NCBI GenBank assembly: GCA_027045875.1 | Contig: JALUAG010000018.1 | Coordinates: 1 to 64,000 of the forward strand | Direction: 5' to 3' | Length of the DNA: 64,000 nucleotides | From: Alphaproteobacteria bacterium | GTDB taxonomy: Bacteria > Pseudomonadota > Alphaproteobacteria > Geminicoccales > Geminicoccaceae | Shown: one piece after another, positions 51,239 to 59,297 of the stretch | Numbering within the stretch: position 1 is the first letter of the stretch | How the letters are laid out: each line of letters opens with the position of its first letter | Position numbers and translations under genes: made by a program | The notes under the pieces: model-generated | What the model was told of the DNA's origin: nothing | Databases searched by the model: none | The model's input: only the letters and a program-made list of their open reading frames with translations

Positions 51239-51452
51239 AGACACCCGAAGCCGTCGCCTCTCCGATTGCCGGCAGTGTACTGCCGCGCCCCTCGGTCGGC
51301 ACGCTCCGAGACACCGCCACCCGCCCACCTCACAAGTTCGTGAGCGATCCCCGTCGGCACTTGTGGTTTTCCGCCTGCCCGGACAAGGAAGCCTCGGGGA
51401 GGACCCCTACATGCGCACCCGACCCGTGATCTGCACAACGAGGCAAGAAACG
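51239..51452. other. Gap between tRNA-Ala and the cytochrome c' gene
   Basis: No gene is seen. Two inverted repeats stand out: CGGCAGT-GT-ACTGCCG (51270-51285) and CTCAC-N6-GTGAG (51329-51344). The first could terminate or process the tRNA transcript, and either could be an operator for the cytochrome operon. No T tract follows. Confidence 0.4.
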
Positions 51453-51923
51453 ATGAAGCGGACCATTCTCGCAGCGGCAGCGATCGTCACCGCGGGCCTG
51501 GCGGCCCCGGCACCGCTCTCGGCCCAGGAAAAGGTCGAGCCCAAGGGGATCGTGGCCTACCGCATAGCGGTCATGCGCACACTCGGTGCCCAGATGATGG
51601 CCATCAAGACGGCGCTCACCGAGACGCCGGAATTCCGGACCAACATTCTCTGGCACGGGCAGATCATCGCCGACGCCTCCAAGAACCTGGTGGACCTCTT
51701 TCCCGAAGGCAGCAACGAGCCGCCTAGCACCACCCTGGACGTGGTGTGGCAGAAGTGGAGCGACTTCGAGGCCGCCGCCGGCGAGCTCGAGAAGCTGTCG
51801 GCCGCCTTCCTCGACGTGGCATCCAGGGGCAATCCCGAGGCCACCCTCCAGGCGTTCGCCCGCATGGGCAAGCAGGGCTGCGGCGGCTGCCACGAAAACT
51901 TCCGCAGGAAGCGAGGCGGCTGA
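51453..51923 (+). CDS. Cytochrome c' (class II c-type cytochrome)
   Basis: A 156-residue periplasmic protein. The signal peptide is MKRTILAAAAIVTAGLAAPA with cleavage near APLSAQ. The mature part is four-helical, starting VAYRIAVMRTLGAQMMAIKT. The C-terminal haem motif CGGCH is in KQGCGGCHENFRRKR, with the basic residues after the His typical of cytochrome c'. These proteins bind NO and CO and protect against nitrosative stress. ATG 51453 is preceded by GAGG; an ATG 14 codons earlier would lengthen the signal peptide. It is coupled to the dihaem cytochrome gene. Confidence 0.92.
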   Translation: MKRTILAAAAIVTAGLAAPAPLSAQEKVEPKGIVAYRIAVMRTLGAQMMAIKTALTETPEFRTNILWHGQIIADASKNLVDLFPEGSNEPPSTTLDVVWQKWSDFEAAAGELEKLSAAFLDVASRGNPEATLQAFARMGKQGCGGCHENFRRKRGG

Positions 51924-52786
51924 TCCGTCACCGTCCGCCGCTTCCGACGCGGATCCTCGCAGGGGTCTGCGCTCTGCTGGCCTTGCCGCTGGTGGCGCGG
52001 ACATCCGCGGAGCCGCTTTCGGGCGAACAGCTCGCCGCCATCGGCGGTTGCACCAACTGCCATACGGCCAAGGGCGGGGCCTATCTTGCCGGCGGCGATC
52101 CCATCGTCACGCCCTACGGCGTCTTCTACGCCCCCAACATCACGCCGGATCCGGCAACCGGCATCGGCGACTGGCAGGAAATCGACTTCGTTCGGGCCAT
52201 GCGGGCCGGCCGAGCACCCGACGGGACGCCCTACTATCCGGCGTTTCCGTACACTTCCTACCACCGCATGACGGATGCCGATCTCGCGGCCCTGTTCACC
52301 CATCTCCGCAGCGTTCCGGCGGTGCGCGCGCCCCGGCGCGAGCATCGGCTGCGTTTTCCCTACGGGTTCCGCTTCACCTTGCGGCTCTGGCAGTGGCTGT
52401 TCCACGAGCCGCGTCCCTTCGAGCCGGACCCGACGCGTGATCCCCTCTGGAACCGCGGTGCCTATCTCGTACTCGGGCCGGGTCACTGCGCCGAATGCCA
52501 CACGCCGCGCGGCCCGTTCGGCCAGCTCGACTGGAGCCGGGCCTTCGCCGGCAATCCGGACGGTCCCGAGGGGGGCGATGTCCCGAACATCACCGGCGAT
52601 CCCGAACGGGGCATCGGAAGCTGGAGCCTCGACCAGCTCGTCCTGTATCTGGAGATCGGCATGCGGCCGGATGGCGATTTCGCCGGCGGCCCGATGGCCA
52701 AGATCATCGAGATCGGAACGGGCCGCCTGCCGCCCCGGGATCGCCTCGCCATCGCCACCTATCTGCGAAGCCTGCCAGGACACTGA
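51920..52786 (+). CDS. Dihaem cytochrome c
   Basis: About 288 residues with two CxxCH haem sites, CTNCH and CAECH, each followed by a similar pattern (PNITPDPATGIGDW; PNITGDPERGIGSW), so it is an internal duplication. It resembles the cytochrome subunits of alcohol or gluconate dehydrogenases. The signal peptide reads IRHRPPLPTRILAGVCALLA then LPLVARTSA. No ATG, GTG or TTG lies before this n-region without deep overlap with the preceding gene. The best start is CTG 51920, whose last two bases overlap the cytochrome c' stop (CTGA), preceded by AGGAAGCGAGG. An upstream start at 51746 is unlikely. It probably exchanges electrons with cytochrome c'. Confidence 0.82.
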   Translation: MIRHRPPLPTRILAGVCALLALPLVARTSAEPLSGEQLAAIGGCTNCHTAKGGAYLAGGDPIVTPYGVFYAPNITPDPATGIGDWQEIDFVRAMRAGRAPDGTPYYPAFPYTSYHRMTDADLAALFTHLRSVPAVRAPRREHRLRFPYGFRFTLRLWQWLFHEPRPFEPDPTRDPLWNRGAYLVLGPGHCAECHTPRGPFGQLDWSRAFAGNPDGPEGGDVPNITGDPERGIGSWSLDQLVLYLEIGMRPDGDFAGGPMAKIIEIGTGRLPPRDRLAIATYLRSLPGH

Positions 52787-52998
52787 CCGCATCGTCACCG
52801 TGCAGGGAAACCGTCGAGCCGGGGGCGACGCGGATCCGGGGCCGACCGGGCGTCCCCGATCGTGCGGTCCCCGAGGACCGCGATCCGCATCGGGAATTCC
52901 ACGCTCCGGGCCCGTTCAGCCTTTCTTAAGCTTTCGCGACTAGCGTCGTCGGAAAGCCGGCCCGGGACCTCCCACAGCTCCATAATCGGCGGATACCG
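52787..52998. other. Gap before the degenerate GGDEF response-regulator gene
   Basis: No gene is seen. GCGGTCC-CCGA-GGACCGC (52864-52881) is a perfect seven-bp hairpin that could end the cytochrome operon, though no T tract follows. The AT-richer patch TTTCTTAAGCTTTCG (52921-52935) may be part of the promoter of the next gene. Confidence 0.4.
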
Positions 52999-53919
52999 AT
53001 GCTCGATACCTATTCGATCCTGCTGGTCGAGGACATGGCATCCGACGCGGCCCTCGTCGAAATCTGCCTGCGGGAATGCGGCGCCGAGCGGATCGCGATC
53101 GCCGGAACCCTGCGCGAAGCCTTCGCGCGCATCGACGGCGACCCGCCCGACGTGGTGCTGCTGGACCTGAACCTGCCCGATTCCCACGGGCTGCGCACCG
53201 TCGAGACCATGGTACGGCTGCACCCCGAACTGCCGATCGTCGTGCTCACCGGCTTCGGTGCCGACGACATGGTGATCGCCGCCGAGGCGGTCCGCGGCGG
53301 CGCCCAGGATTTCATCACCAAGGACAATGTGGAGCCCACGGCACTGCAGCGCGCCATCATGTTCGCCATCGAGCGCAAACAGCAGGAACGCCGCCGGCTC
53401 CACCATCTGGATCACGACGAGCTCACGGGTCTGCCACGGCCGCATGTGCTCGCACGGCTGTTCGCCACTTCGGCCAGCCGCTGCGCCCGTTCCGGCAGGA
53501 GCCTGGCGCTCGCCAGCCTCGGCATCCGCGCCTTCGGGCAGCTGCGCGACGAGCGGGGCGCCGAATGGGCCGATGCCCTGATCGCGGCGGTGGCGGCGCG
53601 GCTGCGCAAGAAGATCCGCCGCCACGATGCCCTCGCTCGGCAGGAGGACGCCCGCTTCCTTGCGCTCCTCGACAATCTGCCCGATCCCGGACATGCGGAG
53701 ACCGCGGCCCGCCGCCTGCTGGCGGTCACCGCCGAACCCTTCTCCTTCCAGGACAGCTTCTGCGAGGTACAGGTCTGCATCGGGCTCAGCCGCTGGGACG
53801 CGAGCCTGCCCCGTCCGTTCGAGGAACTCCGCGAGGCGGCCGACCGTGCACTGGAGCAGGCGCTGCGGCGAGGGGTGGCCGTCCATCTCGAGAACGGCGA
53901 GATGCTGGCCACCTCGTGA
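52999..53919 (+). CDS. Response regulator with degenerate GGDEF domain
   Basis: A 306-residue protein. The receiver (1-125) carries VVLLDLNLPDSHG with the phospho-acceptor Asp and DFITKDN with the Lys. A GGDEF-like domain follows, beginning HDELTGLPRPHVLARLF, but the signature GGDEF is replaced by RQEDARF. It cannot be a diguanylate cyclase, and the inhibitory RxxD site is also absent. It may sense c-di-GMP or GTP or act as a docking protein. It converges with rlmE, with seven bases between the stops. Confidence 0.82.
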   Translation: MLDTYSILLVEDMASDAALVEICLRECGAERIAIAGTLREAFARIDGDPPDVVLLDLNLPDSHGLRTVETMVRLHPELPIVVLTGFGADDMVIAAEAVRGGAQDFITKDNVEPTALQRAIMFAIERKQQERRRLHHLDHDELTGLPRPHVLARLFATSASRCARSGRSLALASLGIRAFGQLRDERGAEWADALIAAVAARLRKKIRRHDALARQEDARFLALLDNLPDPGHAETAARRLLAVTAEPFSFQDSFCEVQVCIGLSRWDASLPRPFEELREAADRALEQALRRGVAVHLENGEMLATS

Positions 53920-53925
53920 CGCGTC

Positions 53926-54606
53926 TCAGCCCCCGTTCCCCTCCCCGCCCGTTTCCGCTCCGGCCGGCCCGCCCCTGAAATCCAGACCGACGAGATAGAT
54001 CTCGGTCGAACCGCTGCGTGTCGCCGCCGGCCGCACCAGCTTGCAGCGCCCGAACAGTGGCCGCGCCATCCCCGTCACCAGCGTATCGGCGCCGTGGAGG
54101 AGCTTGAGCACCAGGGCACCGCCCGGTCGGAGCACGGAGCTCGCGAACGCCAGCACCGCCTCGGCCGCAGCCTCGGCCCGCAGCCGGTCGACCGTGCGGC
54201 GCCCGGTGGCGTCGGGCGCGAGGTCGCTCAGTACGAGGTCGCAGCCGCCGCCGAGCATCCGGTGAAGCCGTGCCCGGGTTTTCTCCTCGAGAAAATCCCC
54301 CCGCAGGAAGCGGACGCCTTCGACGGATCGCATCGGCAGCAGGTCGACCGCCACCACGCGACAGCCACGGCCGGCCGCGTACTGGCTCCAGCTACCCGGC
54401 GCCGCCCCGAGATCGAGCACCGTCGCCCCCCTGCGCAGCAGGCGGAACCGGCGGTCGATCTCCTCGAGCTTGTAGACCGAGCGGGCGCGATAGCCCTGTT
54501 CCTTCGCCCGCCGTACCAGCGGATCCCGGTGCTGGCGCTGTAACCAGCGGGAGGAGGAGGCGCTGCGGCCGCGCCGGCGCGGCCGCCGGACACCGGTTCC
54601 GCTCAT
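53926..54606 (-). CDS. rlmE: 23S rRNA (uridine2552-2'-O)-methyltransferase RlmE (FtsJ/RrmJ)
   Basis: A 226-residue methyltransferase that modifies U2552 in the ribosomal A loop. The catalytic tetrad K-D-K-E is visible in YRARSVYKLEEID, DLVLSDLAPDATG, LVLKLLHG and SGSTEIYLVGLDF. The SAM motif is VLDLGAAPGSWSQYA. The N-terminus is an Arg/Ser-rich tail usual in alphaproteobacteria. Its ATG overlaps the stop of the ppx/gppA gene (ATGA); the two genes form a conserved alphaproteobacterial pair. Confidence 0.95.
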   Translation of the reverse strand: MSGTGVRRPRRRGRSASSSRWLQRQHRDPLVRRAKEQGYRARSVYKLEEIDRRFRLLRRGATVLDLGAAPGSWSQYAAGRGCRVVAVDLLPMRSVEGVRFLRGDFLEEKTRARLHRMLGGGCDLVLSDLAPDATGRRTVDRLRAEAAAEAVLAFASSVLRPGGALVLKLLHGADTLVTGMARPLFGRCKLVRPAATRSGSTEIYLVGLDFRGGPAGAETGGEGNGG

Positions 54607-55625
54607 GCGACCGGGGCGTCCGAGAGGGCGAGATCGAGGTCCTGACCCAGCATCTCGGCGAGAATCCCCTCGCGCACGCCGCGATCCGCCACCCGCAGAC
54701 GCTCCACCGGCCAGCGCCGGTGAACCGCCTCCAGAATGGCGCAGCCGGCCATGACGAGGTCCGCGCGGCCGCGACCGATGCAGGGGTAGGCCGCCCGCCC
54801 CGCCCGATCGAGCCGCCGCAGCCTCTCCGCCACCTCCGAGAGGGCGGCGAAGCTCACCCGCACCCCGTCCACCCGCCGCCGGTCGTAGCGCCGGAGCCCC
54901 AGATGGATGGCCGCCAACGTGGTCACCGTGCCCGACGTCCCCAGCATCTGGATGGTGTGGGCGTCACCGTTGGCCGAGGGCGGCATGCCGCTCGCCTCGA
55001 CGAGGCGGCCGACGATGGCCATCATCTGTCGGTAGGCCCGTTCGTCGGCCCCGTCCCCGCAGCTTTCCGAAAGCGTGACCACCCCCACCGGCAGGGAGTA
55101 GGCGCGGCCCCGGAAGCCGGCGGCGCGGGAGCGCCGCTCGAGCCAGAAGATCTCGGTACTGCCGCCGCCGATGTCGAGGAGCAGCACCCGTTCGGCGTCC
55201 CGTTCGACGAGCGGTGCGCAGCCCAGCATGGCGAGCCGTGCCTCCTCGTCGTGGTCGAGGATCTCGAGGGATAGACCGGTGGCCTCCCGCACCCGCTCCA
55301 CGAACACCCGGCCGTTGGCGGCCCGCCGACAGGCCTCGGTCGCGACGCAGCGCACCCGCTTGGCCCCGGTACCGGCGATCAGCCGTGCGCAGACGGACAG
55401 CGCGGCGATGGTGCGCATCATGGCCGCCTCCTCGAGCCGACCACTGGCGGCCAGCCCCTCGCCCAGCCGGGTGATCCTCGAAAAGCTGCGCACCACCCGA
55501 AAGCCGCGGTCCTCGGGCTCAACCACCAGAAGACGACAGTTGTTGGTGCCGAGATCCAGCGCCGCCAGACGCTCCCGTTCCGGCCGTCGCCGCCCCCCCG
55601 CTCCTGTCGTCCGATGGTTCTTCAT
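54603..55625 (-). CDS. Exopolyphosphatase / pppGpp phosphatase family (Ppx/GppA)
   Basis: A 340-residue member of the ASKHA phosphatase family. AALDLGTNNCRLLVVEP and LLLDIGGGSTEIFWLERRSR are the two phosphate-binding loops; CVATEACRRAANGRVFVERV and MLGTSGTVTTLAAIHLGLR follow. The short alphaproteobacterial form lacks the C-terminal HD-like domains of E. coli Ppx. It degrades polyphosphate and/or converts pppGpp to ppGpp, linking to the stringent response with DksA. The ATG at 55623-55625 follows a repetitive Gly/Arg region upstream. Confidence 0.9.
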   Translation of the reverse strand: MKNHRTTGAGGRRRPERERLAALDLGTNNCRLLVVEPEDRGFRVVRSFSRITRLGEGLAASGRLEEAAMMRTIAALSVCARLIAGTGAKRVRCVATEACRRAANGRVFVERVREATGLSLEILDHDEEARLAMLGCAPLVERDAERVLLLDIGGGSTEIFWLERRSRAAGFRGRAYSLPVGVVTLSESCGDGADERAYRQMMAIVGRLVEASGMPPSANGDAHTIQMLGTSGTVTTLAAIHLGLRRYDRRRVDGVRVSFAALSEVAERLRRLDRAGRAAYPCIGRGRADLVMAGCAILEAVHRRWPVERLRVADRGVREGILAEMLGQDLDLALSDAPVA

Positions 55626-55826
55626 GCCGTGCCTGCCGCCTCCTCGGGCGCGCCATAGTAGAACGCCGTCCGCGCGGCGCAAGCCGTCGCGCCACCGCCA
55701 CACCGCTTGCTGCGAACGTCCCGGACTGCTACGCCGGAGGCGGCCTCGCCGGGGCTCGTCGCCGGGTGCGGACGCGGTTCCGGAACGCCGATGCCGATCG
55801 TCACGCCAAGCCTGGAAGCGGTCCGT

Positions 55827-56399
55827 ATGAGCAGCGCGAACTCCCTGTCCGATCCGGGTGATGCCGTCCGACGCGATGCCCGCCGGCACCGCGCCGGTCG
55901 CGGCCCTGCCGTGGCCGTCGCCCTGGGGTATCTTCTCGTGGCCTGCACGAGCAGTCCCGAGCCGGTGACGGTACGCTGCCCCAAGGTGGCGGTCGTCTAC
56001 GGACTGGATGCCGTCGAGCCGCTGCAGACGCGCGGGCGCAGCCTGCCGGCCGAGGCGCGACTGCAGGGCCTGCAGGGGAGCTGCGGCTACGACGCCGCCG
56101 GACTCGCGCTCGACTACAGCCTGGACATCCTCGTCCGGCCCCGGGCACCGCTGGCACCCACCAGCATCGACCTGCCCTATTTCGTCGCCGTAGCCGCACC
56201 CGACGGTCGGATCATCGACAAGCAGGTGTTCACCGCCCGCATCGCCCTCGATGGCAAGGCCCCCACGGGCAGCCGCGAGCGCATCGTCCAGACGCTCGCA
56301 GGCGTGGGGCCGGACGAAGGACCCGGTTATCGGGTGCTGATCGGCTTCGAACTGCCACGGGAGCGGGCGATCGAGCAGTGGCGCCGGCGCGGGATCTGA
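55827..56399 (+). CDS. Putative lipoprotein of unknown function
   Basis: A 190-residue exported protein. A basic n-region (RRDARRHRAGRG) and hydrophobic core lead to the lipobox LLVACTSSPE, so it should be lipid-anchored. The mature part (CPKVAVVYGLDAVEPLQTRG, GYDAAGLALDYSLDILVRPR, SIDLPYFVAVAAPDGRIIDK) looks like a beta-rich domain found in small alphaproteobacterial lipoproteins. I do not recognise a function. I chose ATG 55827; ATG 55791 and earlier starts give a longer n-region. Confidence 0.75.
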   Translation: MSSANSLSDPGDAVRRDARRHRAGRGPAVAVALGYLLVACTSSPEPVTVRCPKVAVVYGLDAVEPLQTRGRSLPAEARLQGLQGSCGYDAAGLALDYSLDILVRPRAPLAPTSIDLPYFVAVAAPDGRIIDKQVFTARIALDGKAPTGSRERIVQTLAGVGPDEGPGYRVLIGFELPRERAIEQWRRRGI

Positions 56400-56434
56400 G
56401 GCGTGCGGCCGCCTCCCCCGGCGACTGGCTGGGA

Positions 56435-57169
56435 GTGCGACCGCCACACGGTGCCTACATCCTCCTTCTCCGCACCTCCCGACCGGTACCGGTACCGGCG
56501 CGGCTCCCGGGCGGCCCCCTGCCGCCGGGTCTCTACGCCTATTGCGGAAGCGCGCGCGGAGCAGGTGGCATCCGGGCCCGCTGCCTGCGACACCTGCGCG
56601 GGACGGTGCGGCCACACTGGCACGTCGACCGGCTGTGCCGGGCGGCGATCGCCGGCCTCGCGCTGCCCTTTCCCGGCGATCGGGAATGCCGGCTTCTGGC
56701 CGTCCTCCTGGAGCAGCCCGGTACGCAGGTCGCCCGCCCGCGCTTCGGCAGCAGCGACTGCCGGCGCTGCCCGAGCCATCTGCTGGCCCTCGAAGACCCG
56801 GATCCGGTGCTGGCGGTGCGCGCCCGCCACGACGCCGGCTCAGCGCTGCCGGCTCTCGCCTTCCGGCGCGGGCGGCGTGGGCGGCGGCTCTTCGTCGTCG
56901 AACAGGATGCGCTCGGCGGCGCCGTCGAGATCCTCGAACTGGCCGCTGCGCAGGGCCCAAAGGAAGGCGAGCAGGCCGGCGAGACCCAGTGCCAGCGCGA
57001 TCGGCACGAGATAGACCAGAACGTCCATGCGTCTCGCCCCCGAAGGTTGCCGCGAACGGACCTAACTTGGCCCCGGCCGGCCGCCGGGCAAGACGGGGGC
57101 GTCGGCCCGAACGGTGCGACCGAAGCGCCCGCCGGACCCTTCGGATCGTTGCATCCGGGCCGCCGCTGA
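56435..57169 (+). CDS. DUF123 (GIY-YIG-like nuclease) frame with antisense C-terminal extension
   Basis: The first 130 residues are a complete DUF123 domain: GAYILLLRTSRPVPV, LPPGLYAYCGSARGAGGIRA, RHLRGTVRPHWHVDRLCRAA and GSSDCRRCPSHLLAL. The family is related to GIY-YIG nucleases. The domain should end near 56830, but no stop occurs until 57169, so about 110 further residues are encoded opposite ccoS. Those residues look like antisense noise. The start is uncertain: GTG 56435 fits family length, GTG 56378 would overlap the lipoprotein gene. The natural stop may have been lost. Confidence 0.65.
   Translation: MRPPHGAYILLLRTSRPVPVPARLPGGPLPPGLYAYCGSARGAGGIRARCLRHLRGTVRPHWHVDRLCRAAIAGLALPFPGDRECRLLAVLLEQPGTQVARPRFGSSDCRRCPSHLLALEDPDPVLAVRARHDAGSALPALAFRRGRRGRRLFVVEQDALGGAVEILELAAAQGPKEGEQAGETQCQRDRHEIDQNVHASRPRRLPRTDLTWPRPAAGQDGGVGPNGATEAPAGPFGSLHPGRR
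56840..57028 (-). CDS. ccoS: cbb3-type cytochrome oxidase assembly protein CcoS
   Basis: A 62-residue membrane protein. MDVLVYLVPIALALGLAGLL followed by AFLWALRSGQFEDLDGAAER is the diagnostic CcoS/FixS sequence (short helix plus FxWAxxxGQFEDL). CcoS is needed to insert haem and copper into cbb3 oxidase. GGGGGCGAG precedes the ATG. Normally it follows ccoI (copper ATPase) in ccoGHIS, but no other cbb3 gene is in the window. No FNR-like TTGAT-N4-ATCAA site is visible upstream. Confidence 0.9.
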   Translation of the reverse strand: MDVLVYLVPIALALGLAGLLAFLWALRSGQFEDLDGAAERILFDDEEPPPTPPAPEGESRQR

Positions 57170-57209
57170 CGCAATGAACGGGGCGAACGGGAGGGAGTTC
57201 CGCGAAAAG

Positions 57210-58292
57210 ATGCCACGCTTCCATCCACTCATCGTCGCCGAGGTCCGCAGGGAGACCCCGGACTGCGTTTCCGTCTCCTTTTCGGTGCCGACGGACTTGC
57301 GGGAACGGTTCCGTTTCACCCAGGGCCAGCACGTGATCCTGCGTGCGGAGATCGATGGCGAGGAGCTGAGGCGGACCTATTCCATCTGCTCCGCGGTCGA
57401 CGAGGGCGAGCTCCGCATCGCCGTCAAGCGGCAGCCGCACGGGCGTTTCTCGGGCTGGTTCCACGACCGCCTCCGTCCGGGCGACCGGATCGACGTCATG
57501 CCGCCGCGGGGTCGCTTCTTCGTGCCGCTGGACCCGGACGCGGCGCGCACCTACGTGGCCTTCGTCGCCGGCTCGGGCATCACGCCGGTGATCTCCATCC
57601 TCAAGACCACGCTCGCCCGCGAGCCTCGGAGCCGCTTCGTCCTCTTCTACGGCAACCGCGACGTCGGATCGATCATCTTCCGGGAGGAGCTCGAGGACCT
57701 CAAGAACCGCTACATGACCCGCTTCGCCCTCCATCACGTGCTGTCGGCCGAGGTCTCGGACGTGATGGAGCTGTTCTCCGGCCGCATCACTCCGGACAAG
57801 CTGCGTGCCTGGTCCGGCCGCCTGTTCCGCCCGGCCGAGGTCGATGCCTGGTTCCTCTGCGGCCCGGCCCCGATGATCCAGGACCTGGCCGACACCCTGG
57901 TCGAACTCGGGGTCGAGAAACCGCGGCTGCACTACGAGTACTTCACCACCGCCGGCAACCGGCCGCGCCAGGCCCGCCATGCTTCGCCGCCCGTCGAGGC
58001 CGTCGGCGAGGAGGCTGAGGTCACGCTCCTCCTGGACGGCCAGCGCCACGGCTTCACCCTCGCCTTCAACAGCGAGACGATCCTGGACGCGGCCATCGCG
58101 CGGGGGATCGAGCCACCCTATTCCTGCAAGGCGGGGGTCTGCTCGACCTGCCGGGCCCGGGTCGTCGAGGGCAAGGTGGACATGGCGGTGAACTACGCCC
58201 TCGAGGACCGGGAGGTGGAGCGGGGCTTCGTCCTCACCTGCCAGGCCCGCCCGCTGACCGCGCGGATCACGCTCGACTACGACGAGAGCTGA
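57210..58292 (+). CDS. paaE: Phenylacetyl-CoA epoxygenase reductase-like protein (PaaE)
   Basis: A 360-residue oxidoreductase. The N-terminal ferredoxin-NADP reductase part has MPRFHPLIVAEVRRETPDCV, RTYSICSAVDEGELRIAVKR and FVAGSGITPVISILKTTLAR, ending LCGPAPMIQDLADTLVELG. The C-terminal plant-type [2Fe-2S] ferredoxin has YSCKAGVCSTCRARV and a distant LTCQA for the fourth Cys. PaaE passes electrons from NADPH to the PaaABC(D) oxygenase. No other paa gene is present. ATG 57210 fits the family; an ATG at 57174 has no ribosome-binding site. Confidence 0.88.
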   Translation: MPRFHPLIVAEVRRETPDCVSVSFSVPTDLRERFRFTQGQHVILRAEIDGEELRRTYSICSAVDEGELRIAVKRQPHGRFSGWFHDRLRPGDRIDVMPPRGRFFVPLDPDAARTYVAFVAGSGITPVISILKTTLAREPRSRFVLFYGNRDVGSIIFREELEDLKNRYMTRFALHHVLSAEVSDVMELFSGRITPDKLRAWSGRLFRPAEVDAWFLCGPAPMIQDLADTLVELGVEKPRLHYEYFTTAGNRPRQARHASPPVEAVGEEAEVTLLLDGQRHGFTLAFNSETILDAAIARGIEPPYSCKAGVCSTCRARVVEGKVDMAVNYALEDREVERGFVLTCQARPLTARITLDYDES

Positions 58293-59184
58293 TCCGGCGC
58301 CGCCGGCGGATCCACGAGCCGCCGGCGAACACCGTCGCGAGGCCCGCCCAGATCAGAACGAGGGCGAGCCCTTCCCCCGGCCGCAACGGACCGGAAAGCA
58401 CCGCGCCGTGGAACGCACGGCGCAGCTCGAGGCTCGTCCAGAGCAGGACCATGAGCGCCGCCGCCCCACCGGCGAGGCGCGAGGGGATGCGTTCTCCCGC
58501 AGGTCGGCCGCGGGCGAGGCGGGCCAGCAGCAGGGCCGGTACGAGATAGCCGGGCAGCAGCGCGTTGGCGATCGGCCAGAGCCCCACCTCGAAGCCGGAG
58601 AGGAGCGGATTGGCCCCGCCGGCGAGCAGCGCCGCCAGGGGTTCCACCGTCGGCAGCAGGGCGGCCACCGCCATCCGGCGGAGAACATGTGGCGCGGCCG
58701 TCTCCCGGCCCAGGGCGTCGAGGGTGCCGGCGAGCAGCAGCCAGACGGAAAGCCGCAGGCCGGCGAAGACGAGAGCATGGTCCGGAACCGCCAGCGCGAG
58801 ACCGTTGACCACCACGATCGCCACCGCCAGCGCGGTGAGGAACGCGAGGTCACGGGCGGCCCCCACGATCCGCGCCGCCCACGGGGCCGTCGCGGCGAGG
58901 CTCCGGACCGCCGGGATCAGCAGAACGGCCGGCGGCAGGTAGGCGGCGGTCAGGGTCGCGAGGTTCTCGCCTCCCGCCGTCCCGGCGCGCCACGCCCGCC
59001 ACAGCAGCAGCAGGGTGGCGGCGACGGCGGCGCTCGCCGCGCCTGCGGCGAGCGCCGAGCGCGGCAGACGCCGGCAGGTGGAGGCCATGAGGCAGGCGGC
59101 GAGCGCGAGCGCGAGGGAGGGCCAGCCGTCGAGGAAGGCGGACAGGAACAGCCGGGCGAGGGATGTCGCCGAAGCACCCGTCAC
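58267..59184 (-). CDS. DUF2339-like membrane protein, short form
   Basis: A 305-residue, very hydrophobic protein with about eight membrane helices. The C-terminal block VLLWTSLELRRAFHGAVL followed by a helix resembles the conserved end of DUF2339 proteins, which are usually two to three times longer. The N-terminal two-thirds of such proteins is missing, and the sequence stops in RRRRRISSRRSRA, overlapping the end of paaE by 26 bases on the opposite strand. It is either a short family member or a decayed remnant. Function is unknown. Confidence 0.6.
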   Translation of the reverse strand: MTGASATSLARLFLSAFLDGWPSLALALAACLMASTCRRLPRSALAAGAASAAVAATLLLLWRAWRAGTAGGENLATLTAAYLPPAVLLIPAVRSLAATAPWAARIVGAARDLAFLTALAVAIVVVNGLALAVPDHALVFAGLRLSVWLLLAGTLDALGRETAAPHVLRRMAVAALLPTVEPLAALLAGGANPLLSGFEVGLWPIANALLPGYLVPALLLARLARGRPAGERIPSRLAGGAAALMVLLWTSLELRRAFHGAVLSGPLRPGEGLALVLIWAGLATVFAGGSWIRRRRRISSRRSRA

Positions 59185-59297
59185 CGCCGCCGCTCCGGGC
59201 CGGCTCGACAGACGGGGCGGCCTCGATATAGTCCGCAGACGCCACCGCCGGCGGGACCGGCATCGCGACGGGCAGGACAGGCAGCGGGGGGAGTATC

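Noticed and set aside
57029-57200. FNR/FixK box for ccoS
   Set aside because: I looked for TTGAT-N4-ATCAA or close variants upstream of ccoS and saw none.
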